A stretch of 9,518 bases of DNA from Candidatus Woesearchaeota archaeon. Its GTDB lineage: Archaea; Nanobdellota; Nanobdellia; Woesearchaeales; WJKV01. A model generated the notes under the pieces. That model was not told where the DNA came from. It was given only the letters and a program-made list of their open reading frames with translations, and did no database searches. The stretch spans positions 1-9,518 of the forward strand of contig WJKV01000117.1 in NCBI GenBank assembly GCA_014728875.1, read 5' to 3'. A program made the position numbers and the translations under genes. Of the stretch, positions 1 through 6,355 are shown piece by piece; position 1 is the first letter of the stretch, and each line of letters opens with the position of its first letter.

Positions 1-1
1 C

Positions 2-196
2 TTTCTTTTGTTCGGCGACTGGAACGCAGAGTTCACCTTCTTTGCAAAAGACGTGAAAGAACTCCAGCATGTCTTGACAGAATTCCTGACAACTTTCTCA
101 AGAGACATGAACAGCTATGATATAGTTTATTACTTGGACGGCCATAAATACCCGCCTGTCCCAGAAGGCGTGTTAAAGAGAAATAATTTCAACTGA
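2..196 (+). CDS. C-terminal fragment of a probable Lrp/AsnC-type regulator (5' truncated by window edge)
   Basis: The reading frame is open from the left edge and ends in TGA at 194-196, giving 64 residues of a longer protein; the TTG at 8 is probably internal. The fragment contains FGDWNAEF, then an amphipathic helix with KDVKELQHVLTEF, then a beta-strand SYDIVYYLDGHKY. This order (strand, helix, strand, with a G-D/K-W/Y start) resembles the ligand-binding RAM domain at the end of Lrp/AsnC transcription factors, which in archaea often end in a short polar tail after HKY. No DNA-binding HTH is visible because it would lie upstream of the window. It converges on the minus-strand 124-aa gene, and the two stops overlap by 8 nt. 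The family call is by pattern only; another small alpha/beta domain is possible. Confidence 0.45.
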   Translation, partial: FLLFGDWNAEFTFFAKDVKELQHVLTEFLTTFSRDMNSYDIVYYLDGHKYPPVPEGVLKRNNFN

Positions 197-563
197 TCCT
201 TCCTATTGCATGGCCTATTCCGTAACCGACAGCGGTCTCAAGCGAAGAAAGACCGAACTCTTTTGCTGCTTTCTTTAGCAGGCCTCTTATGCCTGTGTGT
301 TCCCTTGCCTGTTCAAAAGATTCTTTGAATTTATACATTGTTTTTGCAGGCATCTCTCCTGCCTTGCTATCTACCAGCCTGTCCATGATGCTTGTCATGC
401 CTCTTCCGCAAATAACAGACAATGGTGCCAGAACAGCGGTCCTTGCAGCTACCGGCCCGTACAAAAAAGCAGGACTTACATAAGAGCCGTTCGCATGGCT
501 ATAGCCTGCATACGCAGCGCATGCAATGTTCGCAATATCTACAATAGGGATTGTTATTTTCAT
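189..563 (-). CDS. Hypothetical small Gly/Ala-rich, probably membrane-associated protein (124 aa)
   Basis: I do not recognise this family. The protein has a hydrophobic, Ala/Gly-rich N-terminal half (about residues 5-55: IPIVDIANIACAAYAGY, then SPAFLYGPVAARTAVLAPLSVICG). A charged helical middle follows (residues 60-100, KFKESFEQAREHTGIRGLLKKAAKEF), and then a second Gly-rich hydrophobic stretch (ETAVGYGIGHAIGRI) resembling a glycine-zipper helix. This suggests membrane association, but no clean signal peptide is seen. The ATG (561-563) lies 2 nt after the TGA of the upstream 306-aa gene, so the two are almost certainly co-transcribed and translationally coupled. It is the last gene of the minus-strand series and converges on the Lrp-like fragment. 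Function is unknown. Confidence 0.7.
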   Translation of the reverse strand: MKITIPIVDIANIACAAYAGYSHANGSYVSPAFLYGPVAARTAVLAPLSVICGRGMTSIMDRLVDSKAGEMPAKTMYKFKESFEQAREHTGIRGLLKKAAKEFGLSSLETAVGYGIGHAIGRIS

Positions 564-565
564 TA

Positions 566-1486
566 TCAGTTTTCTTCTCTTGGTTCATAAATCTCCGGGC
601 TGTGGATGCAAGGAGGATCTCCTCCTTCTTCTTTATAATAGATTATTGTTTTGCCAAGCATGTCAGCCAGTCTTTGCTTTCCGCCCTCTGTGAAATGACC
701 GCTGAAATCTACAGGGTTTTGTCTTTTTTCATGACAGCTTCCAGGATACATCTTGGCAAGATCTCCAAATTCAAGGACTTCTTTTATTCTTTCCTCTGGG
801 ATTCCCAGTTCAGAAAACATGTCCGTTAATTGGACCGTCGGACCATTCTCAACATGCACTTCTGCATATTTTGGGAGCACAAAATTCCTGCAATAAAAAT
901 TAATCCTGTCTGAAGCATTATAGGCATTCATAAAATCCCGCATCCTGGCACGCTTAATCATCGCATCAGTTACCATAATCCTCAAAGGATCTCCTGCAGG
1001 AATCGGATCTTTTTCCGGATTCCAGTTCCAATACGTAAATTCTATTCCAAAATAGGTTTTCGCTGTCGGCGAAAGCTGCCCGCCTTTTGATATGTGAATT
1101 GTTCTATTGCCGGCAGGCGCAGATTCTGTCCAGTCAAGCCTTACATCTTCTTTCCTGAAACTCACATTGGCGCTTCCTGCAGTAACTCTGGGACCTGCCC
1201 ACATTTCATAGACTTCTCCGCGACGTTCCAATATAAAGACTTGTCCTGGTTCATATTCTCGCGTGCACAGACCCATTTGAATGTCCTGCGCCCACGAACT
1301 CAGATGATACGGATCCTTGACAAAGAAATAATGCGTCTCTCCTTCTTTCACATTGTCCAGTTCATTCAGAAAGAAAGTCAACAGTTCGTGCGCATTCACT
1401 TCATGCAGGATTTCATCTTCGCTTCTCGACCTGGTTCTGAAATCCTTAAGCCTTTGCTCCAGCTGCGCGTTTTTGTCTTGCTCCAT
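566..1486 (-). CDS. Hypothetical soluble protein (306 aa)
   Basis: No family is recognised. The protein begins with a charged helical segment (residues 1-45, many E/K/R/Q). An alpha/beta body rich in aromatic residues follows (for example FGIEFTYWNWNP at 146-157), then a Cys/His-containing C-terminal part (SCHEKRQNPVDFSGHF, 250-265; PPCIHSPEIY, 291-300). There is no signal peptide or transmembrane segment, so it is probably cytoplasmic. A possible TATA box is centred about 27 nt upstream of the ATG (rc of 1508-1517), and a GGAGAGA Shine-Dalgarno-like element lies at 1494-1500. The gene can therefore be read leaderless from its own promoter or with SD help from the upstream gene. It lies 67 nt downstream of the 250-aa gene and 2 nt before the 124-aa gene. 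The cysteines and histidines at the end could bind metal, but this is speculation. Confidence 0.8.
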   Translation of the reverse strand: MEQDKNAQLEQRLKDFRTRSRSEDEILHEVNAHELLTFFLNELDNVKEGETHYFFVKDPYHLSSWAQDIQMGLCTREYEPGQVFILERRGEVYEMWAGPRVTAGSANVSFRKEDVRLDWTESAPAGNRTIHISKGGQLSPTAKTYFGIEFTYWNWNPEKDPIPAGDPLRIMVTDAMIKRARMRDFMNAYNASDRINFYCRNFVLPKYAEVHVENGPTVQLTDMFSELGIPEERIKEVLEFGDLAKMYPGSCHEKRQNPVDFSGHFTEGGKQRLADMLGKTIIYYKEEGGDPPCIHSPEIYEPREEN

Positions 1487-1507
1487 TTCTATATCTCTCC
1501 TAAAATC

Positions 1508-1517
1508 TTTTTATAAA
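1508..1517 (-). promoter_or_regulatory. Putative TATA box for the 306-aa gene
   Basis: On the minus strand this reads TTTATAAAAA, centred about 27 nt before the ATG at 1486. At that spacing an archaeal transcript would start at or next to the start codon. The SD-like GGAGAGA at 1494-1500 lies between the box and the ATG; it would be used only by read-through transcripts from the upstream gene. Confidence 0.45.
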
Positions 1518-1553
1518 GGACACGGCCAAAAATTCTGCATTTTTCAAGTCTAT

Positions 1554-2306
1554 TTATTCTGGTATATTTTCCCGGACCTCTTTCTTAAGCTGTGGTGATA
1601 TTCTCTCAAGATATGCCCTTTCTCCTTTCCTGCCCGGACCTTTCAGGCACCCATATTCTACAATATCTCTTGCAGGACCGCGTCTTATTCCCAGCATACG
1701 CAGGACATTGTGCTTAATGAAACCAGATACAGATGCTTTCCCCGCCATCTTGCCTAAGACAGTATTTGGTTTCCCAACAGCAGGAGAAAATACTAGATAG
1801 TGTTCACCTTTATACTCAAAAGGGAATACTCTCGGAAAGTTTCCTTCGTAAGGTTCACCGTCACGAAATACGGGACCTCTTAATTCAGGTTTATAATTTC
1901 CAATGTGCTGAAAGTAGAACGAGACGCTTGACTTGAAGCCTCCGTCTTTCATTAATTTTTCAACAGAGCTCATTATCCTATCGTCTGCCTCGAACGCAAT
2001 CTCAACAAGCGTTCTTGAATGATCCTTGAAATCTGGATCGCAGACATCAATATCCATATAAGAATCGTCGTCCATACTTCCTTTTTTTATTCTAGCTATC
2101 TCATTCATTTTAGTTCTGCCCAGCCATGTTTTTTCCTTGATCGCGATCAGATAATGTTCAAGATCTGTCCCTCTATAATTCCTGTCATGCACGCCGATGA
2201 ATTCATGCTCAGGATAATTATGTTCATACCAGCTCAACAATCTAGTGCCTGCAGTGCCTAACATCACTTTATGTTCTGTGCGTATTTTGAATTCTTCTTC
2301 GTTCAT
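1554..2306 (-). CDS. Hypothetical soluble protein (250 aa)
   Basis: No family is recognised. The protein is charged and soluble-looking, with no membrane segment or signal peptide. Noticeable stretches are an N-terminal alpha/beta part (TAGTRLLSWYEHNYPEHEF), an acidic cluster MDDDSYMDIDVCDPD near residues 88-102, and a helix EIAFEADDRIMSSVEKLMKD. A basic Gly-rich C-terminal region follows (GKMAGKASVSGFIKHNVLRML, then GIRRGPARD and KGPGRKGERA). The start is well supported: AGGAGGAG (rc of 2310-2317) lies a few nt before the ATG, and a TTTTAAGAA TATA-like element lies about 45 nt upstream (rc of 2348-2356). This gene heads the series 250 aa - 306 aa - 124 aa and is divergent from the lipoprotein gene. 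Function is unknown; the acidic cluster could be metal-binding, which is untested. Confidence 0.8.
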   Translation of the reverse strand: MNEEEFKIRTEHKVMLGTAGTRLLSWYEHNYPEHEFIGVHDRNYRGTDLEHYLIAIKEKTWLGRTKMNEIARIKKGSMDDDSYMDIDVCDPDFKDHSRTLVEIAFEADDRIMSSVEKLMKDGGFKSSVSFYFQHIGNYKPELRGPVFRDGEPYEGNFPRVFPFEYKGEHYLVFSPAVGKPNTVLGKMAGKASVSGFIKHNVLRMLGIRRGPARDIVEYGCLKGPGRKGERAYLERISPQLKKEVRENIPE

Positions 2307-2309
2307 TTT

Positions 2310-2317
2310 CTCCTCCT
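2310..2317 (-). promoter_or_regulatory. Strong Shine-Dalgarno of the 250-aa gene
   Basis: AGGAGGAG on the minus strand, 3 nt before the ATG at 2306. It is the strongest ribosome-binding site in the window. Most other operon-leading genes here look leaderless, so this gene probably has a real 5' leader of about 20 nt. Confidence 0.7.
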
Positions 2318-2347
2318 AACATCACCCATCAATGGTAAGGACTCTGT

Positions 2348-2356
2348 TCTTAAAAC
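2348..2356 (-). promoter_or_regulatory. Putative TATA box for the 250-aa gene
   Basis: The minus strand reads GTTTTAAGA, centred about 46 nt before the ATG. Allowing the usual 25-27 nt to the transcription start leaves a 5' leader of about 20 nt that contains the AGGAGGAG site. Spacing supports it, though the sequence is not a perfect TATA consensus. Confidence 0.35.
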
Positions 2357-2367
2357 GCACTACAGAA

Positions 2368-2381
2368 AAATCTGCAGATTT
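2368..2381. promoter_or_regulatory. 14-bp perfect palindrome, candidate operator between divergent promoters
   Basis: AAATCTGCAGATTT is a perfect palindrome. It lies 11 bp upstream of the TATA of the minus-strand 250-aa gene and about 35 bp upstream of the lipoprotein TATA. This fits a dimeric HTH regulator site, but nothing shows that it is bound. Confidence 0.3.
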
Positions 2382-2416
2382 CAGAAATGAATATGGAGAA
2401 AGTTGAAAAATGCCCG

Positions 2417-2425
2417 AAATATTTA
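2417..2425 (+). promoter_or_regulatory. TATA box of the lipoprotein gene
   Basis: AAATATTTA is centred about 31 nt before the ATG at 2452, predicting a transcript that starts within a few nt of the start codon. A GAGGGT element sits immediately before the ATG, too close for a normal Shine-Dalgarno. Confidence 0.5.
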
Positions 2426-2451
2426 TTAATCAGGAATAAGAAAAGAGGGTT

Positions 2452-2964
2452 ATGGACAAAAAGATCCTCATAAGTGTACTGTGCATATTATTGATTGTAA
2501 TAATAGGCTGCTCCCAAGATATAAAGGAAATAGAAGAGCAGCCTGAGCAGAAAGATTTTTTTCTTCAATGGGAACTGCATCATCTGGATTGTTTCGGCCC
2601 TAATAATTTATGCAACAGAGTTTACTTGAATACTCAGGATTTCAATCTATTCATCCACAACGGGCCTGACATAACTTTAGATTTGAAAGGAAGGATAGAA
2701 GCAGAGAAAGTTCCGCAGATAAAGAATATTCTTCTACAGCTGTCAGAAAAAGAAGAACAGATAAAGAATACGCCAGACTGCGGAGATACAAAAGCAGGAA
2801 CCTTCAATCTAACTTTCTATCTTGACAAAACTTATTCTTTTTCTAAACTTTATTGCGTCAGAAGCGAGGAAGAAGCTCCTTGGTTTGGACAGATAACCTA
2901 TCTAGAGCATCTGTTTCATTTAGAAGCAACCCAATTTGGAATACCTCTTGCTTCAAATGAATGA
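2452..2964 (+). CDS. Putative lipoprotein (170 aa)
   Basis: The N-terminus has lysines at 3-4, a hydrophobic core ILISVLCILLIVII, and a lipobox-like I-I-G-C with Cys20. This is the form expected for lipid-anchored export, so the mature protein would begin at Cys20 and face outward. The mature part starts with an acidic spacer (DIKEIEEQPEQ) and has four further cysteines (47, 54, 110, 135), consistent with two disulphides in an exported domain. A beta-rich pattern is visible (FNLTFYLDKTYSFSKLYCV). I do not recognise the domain. The gene is single, divergent from the 250-aa gene, and stops 8 nt from the convergent surface-protein gene. Confidence 0.75.
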   Translation: MDKKILISVLCILLIVIIGCSQDIKEIEEQPEQKDFFLQWELHHLDCFGPNNLCNRVYLNTQDFNLFIHNGPDITLDLKGRIEAEKVPQIKNILLQLSEKEEQIKNTPDCGDTKAGTFNLTFYLDKTYSFSKLYCVRSEEEAPWFGQITYLEHLFHLEATQFGIPLASNE

Positions 2965-2972
2965 AATTTGAT

Positions 2973-4187
2973 TTAACTGCATAAGCAGAAGAGTATTCCT
3001 CCACTACCTCCTCCATCACCACAAGTGCTGCTACATCCTCCACTGCCAGCCCACCCAGACCTGTCTCCGGAAGTAGCTACATCAACTGTATTAATGCAAG
3101 ATAAACCGCGATAACTACAAACACCACTGCAATTATTTCCATATTCTCCTGCAGGAGAGTTGTCGCTGGTGCAGGCAAATAAATTGCCAACGGAACTTCT
3201 TTCAAAATTTGCAGCATTGATCCTCAGACCATAGCCGCCTGTGAAATAGCCTGCGTAACCTGATGATGAAGCTGTTTGACCATAAACTCCATAATTGGTT
3301 CCTGAAGCTGCAGTTGCAGAACCATAAACACCCCTTGCACTGCTCCCCGACGCTACTCCGTAAACACCATAACCCGTTGCACAAGAGACTTGACCTTGGA
3401 CTCCCATTGTATTGGTGCACGAAGATGTTGCAGGATTAACACCGTATATGACTCCAAAAGCAGGGACAAGATTGCTGTTTGTTGCATAAACCGTGCCGCC
3501 AACAGTTAGAGTGCCTTCTGTTGGAGAGTCGTCTGCGATTCCCACATTACCTTCAAAATAATTTCTTCCGCCTTTAAAATATCCTGCATAGCCAGAGCTG
3601 GAAGAGACATTGCTATAAACACCATATGTTGTACCGCTGCCCTGGGTTGCAACTCCGTATACACCGACACCGGATGTTGAAGTTGCCTGACCAACAACTC
3701 CATTCGCGATGCCTGAGAAGAAACCTCCTCTTCCGTCGCCTGCAGTGGACTGTCCGTAAACAGCGTTTGTTGCGCTCGTAGTTACAACCGTAGCTGTTCC
3801 TGATCTCATATTTCCTGTTATGTTCGCATTGCCAACAACAGCCAGTACTTGATTAGGACTTGTTGTACCCAGCCCCAATCTATTAGTCGAATTGTCCCAT
3901 ACAAGATTATCATTATCATAACCAATAGTGCTTGCAGCTGTCCAGAATGCAACCCTGTTCGCAGCACCTGTTCCTCCTACTGTTCCTGAACCTGCTTCAC
4001 TCAAACAACTGCTTCCTTCGATACAGAAATCATTCCCTGCAGTCACATTCAAATTACCATCAAAGGTATAATCGCCTGCTGCAAAATCGCCGGGCACAAT
4101 CTGGCTTGCAGTATGGCTCACCACACCTGCATAAGCAACAGCAACTAACAATAAGAATATCGATACATAAATCACCAGTTTTTTCAT
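2973..4187 (-). CDS. Secreted surface protein with duplicated YGVYG/YAGYF module and Cys/Gly-rich C-terminus (404 aa)
   Basis: The protein starts with a Sec signal peptide (KKLVIYVSIFLLLVAVAYA, likely cleavage after Ala20). Next come a Ser/Gly/Thr-rich segment (GTGAANRVAFWTAAS, DNSTNRLGLGTTSP) and a module rich in YGVYG and SGYAGYF repeats. That module is present twice: residues 175-207 (plus coordinates 3567-3665) and 286-318 (3234-3332). GTSPNQ...GNANITG-type text followed by such repeats is typical of adhesin or tail-fibre-like stalk proteins, including many DPANN surface proteins. The last about 70 residues carry eight cysteines (339, 353, 357, 364, 385, 389, 401, 403) and a Gly-rich run, suggesting a disulphide-rich tip. 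A TATA (4228-4236) and a GAGGGG element precede the ATG. Its role in attachment is inferred. Confidence 0.8.
   Translation of the reverse strand: MKKLVIYVSIFLLLVAVAYAGVVSHTASQIVPGDFAAGDYTFDGNLNVTAGNDFCIEGSSCLSEAGSGTVGGTGAANRVAFWTAASTIGYDNDNLVWDNSTNRLGLGTTSPNQVLAVVGNANITGNMRSGTATVVTTSATNAVYGQSTAGDGRGGFFSGIANGVVGQATSTSGVGVYGVATQGSGTTYGVYSNVSSSSGYAGYFKGGRNYFEGNVGIADDSPTEGTLTVGGTVYATNSNLVPAFGVIYGVNPATSSCTNTMGVQGQVSCATGYGVYGVASGSSARGVYGSATAASGTNYGVYGQTASSSGYAGYFTGGYGLRINAANFERSSVGNLFACTSDNSPAGEYGNNCSGVCSYRGLSCINTVDVATSGDRSGWAGSGGCSSTCGDGGGSGGILFCLCS
3234..3332 (-). repeat. Coding repeat, copy 2 of the YGVYG/YAGYF module
   Basis: Encodes residues 286-318 of the surface protein (from RGVYG or GVYG through YAGYFTGG). 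It matches copy 1 at protein level (same spacing of GVYG, YGVY, SGYAGYF and GG) but is diverged at DNA level, so the duplication is not recent. Confidence 0.6.
3567..3665 (-). repeat. Coding repeat, copy 1 of the YGVYG/YAGYF module
   Basis: Encodes residues 175-207 of the surface protein (GVYGVATQGSG through YAGYFKGG). It pairs with copy 2 at 3234-3332; the copies are about 235 nt apart and separated by a different, Cys-containing segment. Confidence 0.6.
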
Positions 4188-4213
4188 ATTTATCTATACC
4201 CCTCTGTTTTTTG

Positions 4214-4227
4214 GGAGACTAATCTCC
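4214..4227. promoter_or_regulatory. Short inverted repeat GGAGA-N4-TCTCC next to the surface-protein promoter
   Basis: Five-base arms around CTAA lie between the TATA (4228-4236) and the predicted start of the surface-protein transcript. The position would suit a repressor site, but arms this short can occur by chance. Confidence 0.2.
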
Positions 4228-4236
4228 TTTATAAAT
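4228..4236 (-). promoter_or_regulatory. TATA box of the surface-protein gene
   Basis: The minus strand reads ATTTATAAA, about 45 nt before the ATG at 4187. The predicted leader of about 18 nt contains GAGGGG some 10 nt before the ATG. It lies immediately before the stop codon of the upstream MBL gene, so the surface protein has its own promoter. Confidence 0.55.
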
Positions 4237-4240
4237 GTTT

Positions 4241-5356
4241 CTATTTCTTCCTTTTAGAACTCTTTTTGGGCTTTTTAGTCTTTCTTTTCTTTGTTTTTCC
4301 TGCTTTCTTAGATCTTTTTGCCTTTGCTGTTTTCTTGGTTGTCTTTTTGGCTTTTGTTTTCTTGGTCTTTCCTGTTGTCTTTTTAGTTGTTTTTCCTTTC
4401 TTGGCCTTCGTCCTTATCTTTCTTCCTTTTGCTTTTGCTTCCCGCACGATCTTATTCAGTTTGGAAAATGTAAGTTTCTCCCAGTTCTTCCAGCGCGTAG
4501 GGCCGTTCTTCATGTAGCCCAGAAGGCACTGCGGTTTTTCTCCGTTTGCTTCAGCTGCAGTCATCACATTCTTGCCAAGTTCTTTGGCTTTTTTGAACAC
4601 TTCATAATACAATTCCCTGTAGCGGTAGTCCCGCAGAAGATGATGGTCCAGAATATACAGCTCGCACTTTGTCTTCTCTAATATTTTTATAGTATTCTTC
4701 AACACCTTTCTAAGATTCTCATAAGAAGCAATAAACCCGAGAAGATAAGTCGGAAACCCGTCCATCACTAAAACATCCGGCTTTTCCTTAATAATCATAT
4801 TAGCATACTTCTCTATGTAAGGCCCGTCAAGATCAGATGTAAATAACAATTTTTTCTTAGTCGCATCTTCAATCGAAACCATAAGCACGTAACCAACTTT
4901 TGATTTCTCAGGACCGTGCCACATGGGCTTGCTGAACTTGATCTTAGTCCGTCCAATCCTCAACTCCTTTCCATCAATCGCCCGTATCAACTTTGCTTTA
5001 TTCCGTCCTTTCTCAATTATAGAAAGAAGTTCAGCCGCACGACCTTTCTGGCTCTTGTTAATATCCTTTTTCCAGTCTTTAAGAAGTACGGTTTTTCCTT
5101 TGAACAGTTCAGGATCCGGTTGATAATGATCGTAGTGATAGTGGGTTACTATGATTATATCACTTTTCTTACAAGAATCGATAATTTCACTATAGAATTT
5201 GTTCACAAGCCATGTCCGCCTGACACCATCCAGAGGAAAGCTGTCTTCCTCGATAGCGATTCCAGGATCAATGGTTATGGTAGCATCCCTTGTCTTCACC
5301 TGGACACAGCTGCTCTTCACTCCCATGCTGTCGAATGCGATGAATTCTACCTTCAT
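4241..5356 (-). CDS. UPF0282-type metallo-beta-lactamase-fold hydrolase with lysine-rich C-terminal tail (371 aa)
   Basis: The N-terminal 300 residues match the archaeal UPF0282 pattern: an LGV/MGV-S start (SMGVKSSCVQV), IDPG at 29-32, and the metal-binding motif HYHYDH at 72-77. Further candidate ligands are His147 (MWHGPE), Asp175 (TSDLDG) and His238/239 (LDHH). The full metal-site set looks intact, so a hydrolase or nuclease is likely, but the substrate of this family is not known to me. Residues 308-371 form a tail that is half lysine (32 of 64) with Thr and Ala, resembling histone H1-like tails; it is probably disordered and nucleic-acid- or ribosome-binding. The tail is in frame and ends in a clean stop. 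The gene is divergent from the endonuclease V-like gene over 52 nt with overlapping TATA elements. No Shine-Dalgarno precedes the ATG, which fits a leaderless mRNA. Confidence 0.8.
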   Translation of the reverse strand: MKVEFIAFDSMGVKSSCVQVKTRDATITIDPGIAIEEDSFPLDGVRRTWLVNKFYSEIIDSCKKSDIIIVTHYHYDHYQPDPELFKGKTVLLKDWKKDINKSQKGRAAELLSIIEKGRNKAKLIRAIDGKELRIGRTKIKFSKPMWHGPEKSKVGYVLMVSIEDATKKKLLFTSDLDGPYIEKYANMIIKEKPDVLVMDGFPTYLLGFIASYENLRKVLKNTIKILEKTKCELYILDHHLLRDYRYRELYYEVFKKAKELGKNVMTAAEANGEKPQCLLGYMKNGPTRWKNWEKLTFSKLNKIVREAKAKGRKIRTKAKKGKTTKKTTGKTKKTKAKKTTKKTAKAKRSKKAGKTKKRKTKKPKKSSKRKK

Positions 5357-5370
5357 AAAAGCAGGGAGGC

Positions 5371-5387
5371 ATAAATAATTTAAATAC
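5371..5387. promoter_or_regulatory. Overlapping bidirectional TATA elements (MBL and endonuclease V-like genes)
   Basis: One 17-bp A/T stretch serves both directions. On the plus strand TTTAAATA is centred about 26 nt before the ATG at 5409. On the minus strand AAATTATTTAT is centred about 20-26 nt before the ATG at 5356. Both would yield leaderless or near-leaderless mRNAs, and the two initiation complexes could not form at once. Confidence 0.5.
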
Positions 5388-5408
5388 CCTTCCCTTTAAA
5401 AAGCCAAT

Positions 5409-6083
5409 ATGGACTTGCATAAGTTAAAAAAAGAGCAGATCCTGTTGTCAGAATCAGTCATACTTAAAGACAAGATTAGCAAGATAAGGCTTGTCGCAGG
5501 TGTTGACCAGAGCTACATAGGCAACAACACCATTATTTCTGCGATTGTCGTTTGCGAATATCCAAGCATGAAGATAGTTGAAAAGAAATACGCAGTGAAA
5601 GAGGATGTCAAGTTCCCTTACATACCGGGGTTCATTGCGTACAGGGAAGCGCCCATCATAATAGGGGCTTTTGAGAAGCTGCAGAACAAGCCTGACATCC
5701 TGATGTGCAATTTCCACGGCACGCTTCATCCGAGGAAATGCGGGGCAGCCTCCCACATAGGGGTCGCATTGAATGTTCCGACAATAGGAATCGCAAAGAA
5801 ACTCATGGTGGGAAAAGAAAAAGAAGGACAGATATTCATCGACAGCAAATTGAAAGGCATCGCATTAAGGACAAAAGAGCATGCAAAACCCATATACATA
5901 AGCCCCGGACATATGATTACCCTGACAACAAGCGTTAAGACAGTCTCTAAATGCCTGAGGGACCACAAGCTTCCAGAACCGTTATACTTAGCCCATAGAT
6001 ACGCTGTAAAGATAAAAAAGAAACAGAAAGAGAAAGACAGCAAGCTAACAGAAGCCAGTTCTATGAAAAAAATCGAAGCCTGA
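5409..6083 (+). CDS. nfi: Endonuclease V homologue with catalytic Asp replaced by Asn (224 aa)
   Basis: Clear endonuclease V (deoxyinosine 3' endonuclease) fold. It has LVAGVDQSY with Asp33, the wedge motif PYIPGF (70-75), the Glu of AYRE at 80, HPR at 107-109, the PTIGIAKK block (124-131), SPGH (165-168) and LPEP...AH (188-196). Bacterial enzymes read V-D-G-H-G where this protein reads C-N-F-H-G (100-104). The second-strand metal ligand Asp (Asp110 of the Thermotoga enzyme) is therefore Asn101, codon AAT at 5709-5711. Since this Asp binds catalytic metal, cleavage may be impaired while inosine binding is kept. Family length (about 220-225 aa) is normal. The C-terminus from 201 is Lys-rich and non-conserved. 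It is read from the divergent promoter, probably leaderless, and its end overlaps the convergent DUF131 gene by 23 nt. Confidence 0.9.
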   Translation: MDLHKLKKEQILLSESVILKDKISKIRLVAGVDQSYIGNNTIISAIVVCEYPSMKIVEKKYAVKEDVKFPYIPGFIAYREAPIIIGAFEKLQNKPDILMCNFHGTLHPRKCGAASHIGVALNVPTIGIAKKLMVGKEKEGQIFIDSKLKGIALRTKEHAKPIYISPGHMITLTTSVKTVSKCLRDHKLPEPLYLAHRYAVKIKKKQKEKDSKLTEASSMKKIEA

Positions 6084-6354
6084 GTAAAAAGAACAGCAGT
6101 ATCATAACAGCTGCGATTATCATTGTTATCACCAGCATCTTCTTGTCAGAACCGAATCCGAAAGGCACAGGACCTATCAGACCGACAACACCCACTTTCA
6201 CTCTGCTTTCCTTGTCTGTTCTGCCTTCTTCATCAATATTGCCGGCAGTGCCTCCTGCTGTTCTTTTCGCGCTGAAAAACATGCTGCTGAATACTATGAT
6301 AAAACCTATGAATATCACGATGATTCCGATCTGCACCATTGTTGCCTGGTTCAT
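6061..6354 (-). CDS. DUF131-family small membrane protein (97 aa)
   Basis: Two membrane segments are visible (about residues 7-27 and 73-92). They flank a polar Gly/Thr-rich loop and the block VKVGVVGLIGPVPFGFGSDKK (52-72), which I recognise as the core of the archaeal DUF131 (TIGR00304) family. Its function is unknown. The ATG is separated by a single nt from the TAG of the preceding 300-aa gene (GATTAGAATG across the junction), so translation is probably coupled. It converges on the endonuclease V-like gene with a 23-nt overlap. N-in or N-out topology cannot be decided from the charges alone. Confidence 0.8.
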   Translation of the reverse strand: MNQATMVQIGIIVIFIGFIIVFSSMFFSAKRTAGGTAGNIDEEGRTDKESRVKVGVVGLIGPVPFGFGSDKKMLVITMIIAAVMILLFFLLRLRFFS

Positions 6355-6355
6355 T

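Noticed and set aside
4235..4681. Phe/Leu-rich plus-strand ORFs
   Set aside because: They are the antisense of the Lys-rich tail of the MBL gene, which gives artificial Phe/Leu runs.
5409..6083. Endonuclease V as a pseudogene
   Set aside because: The frame is intact at normal length with all other motifs conserved; only one catalytic residue differs.
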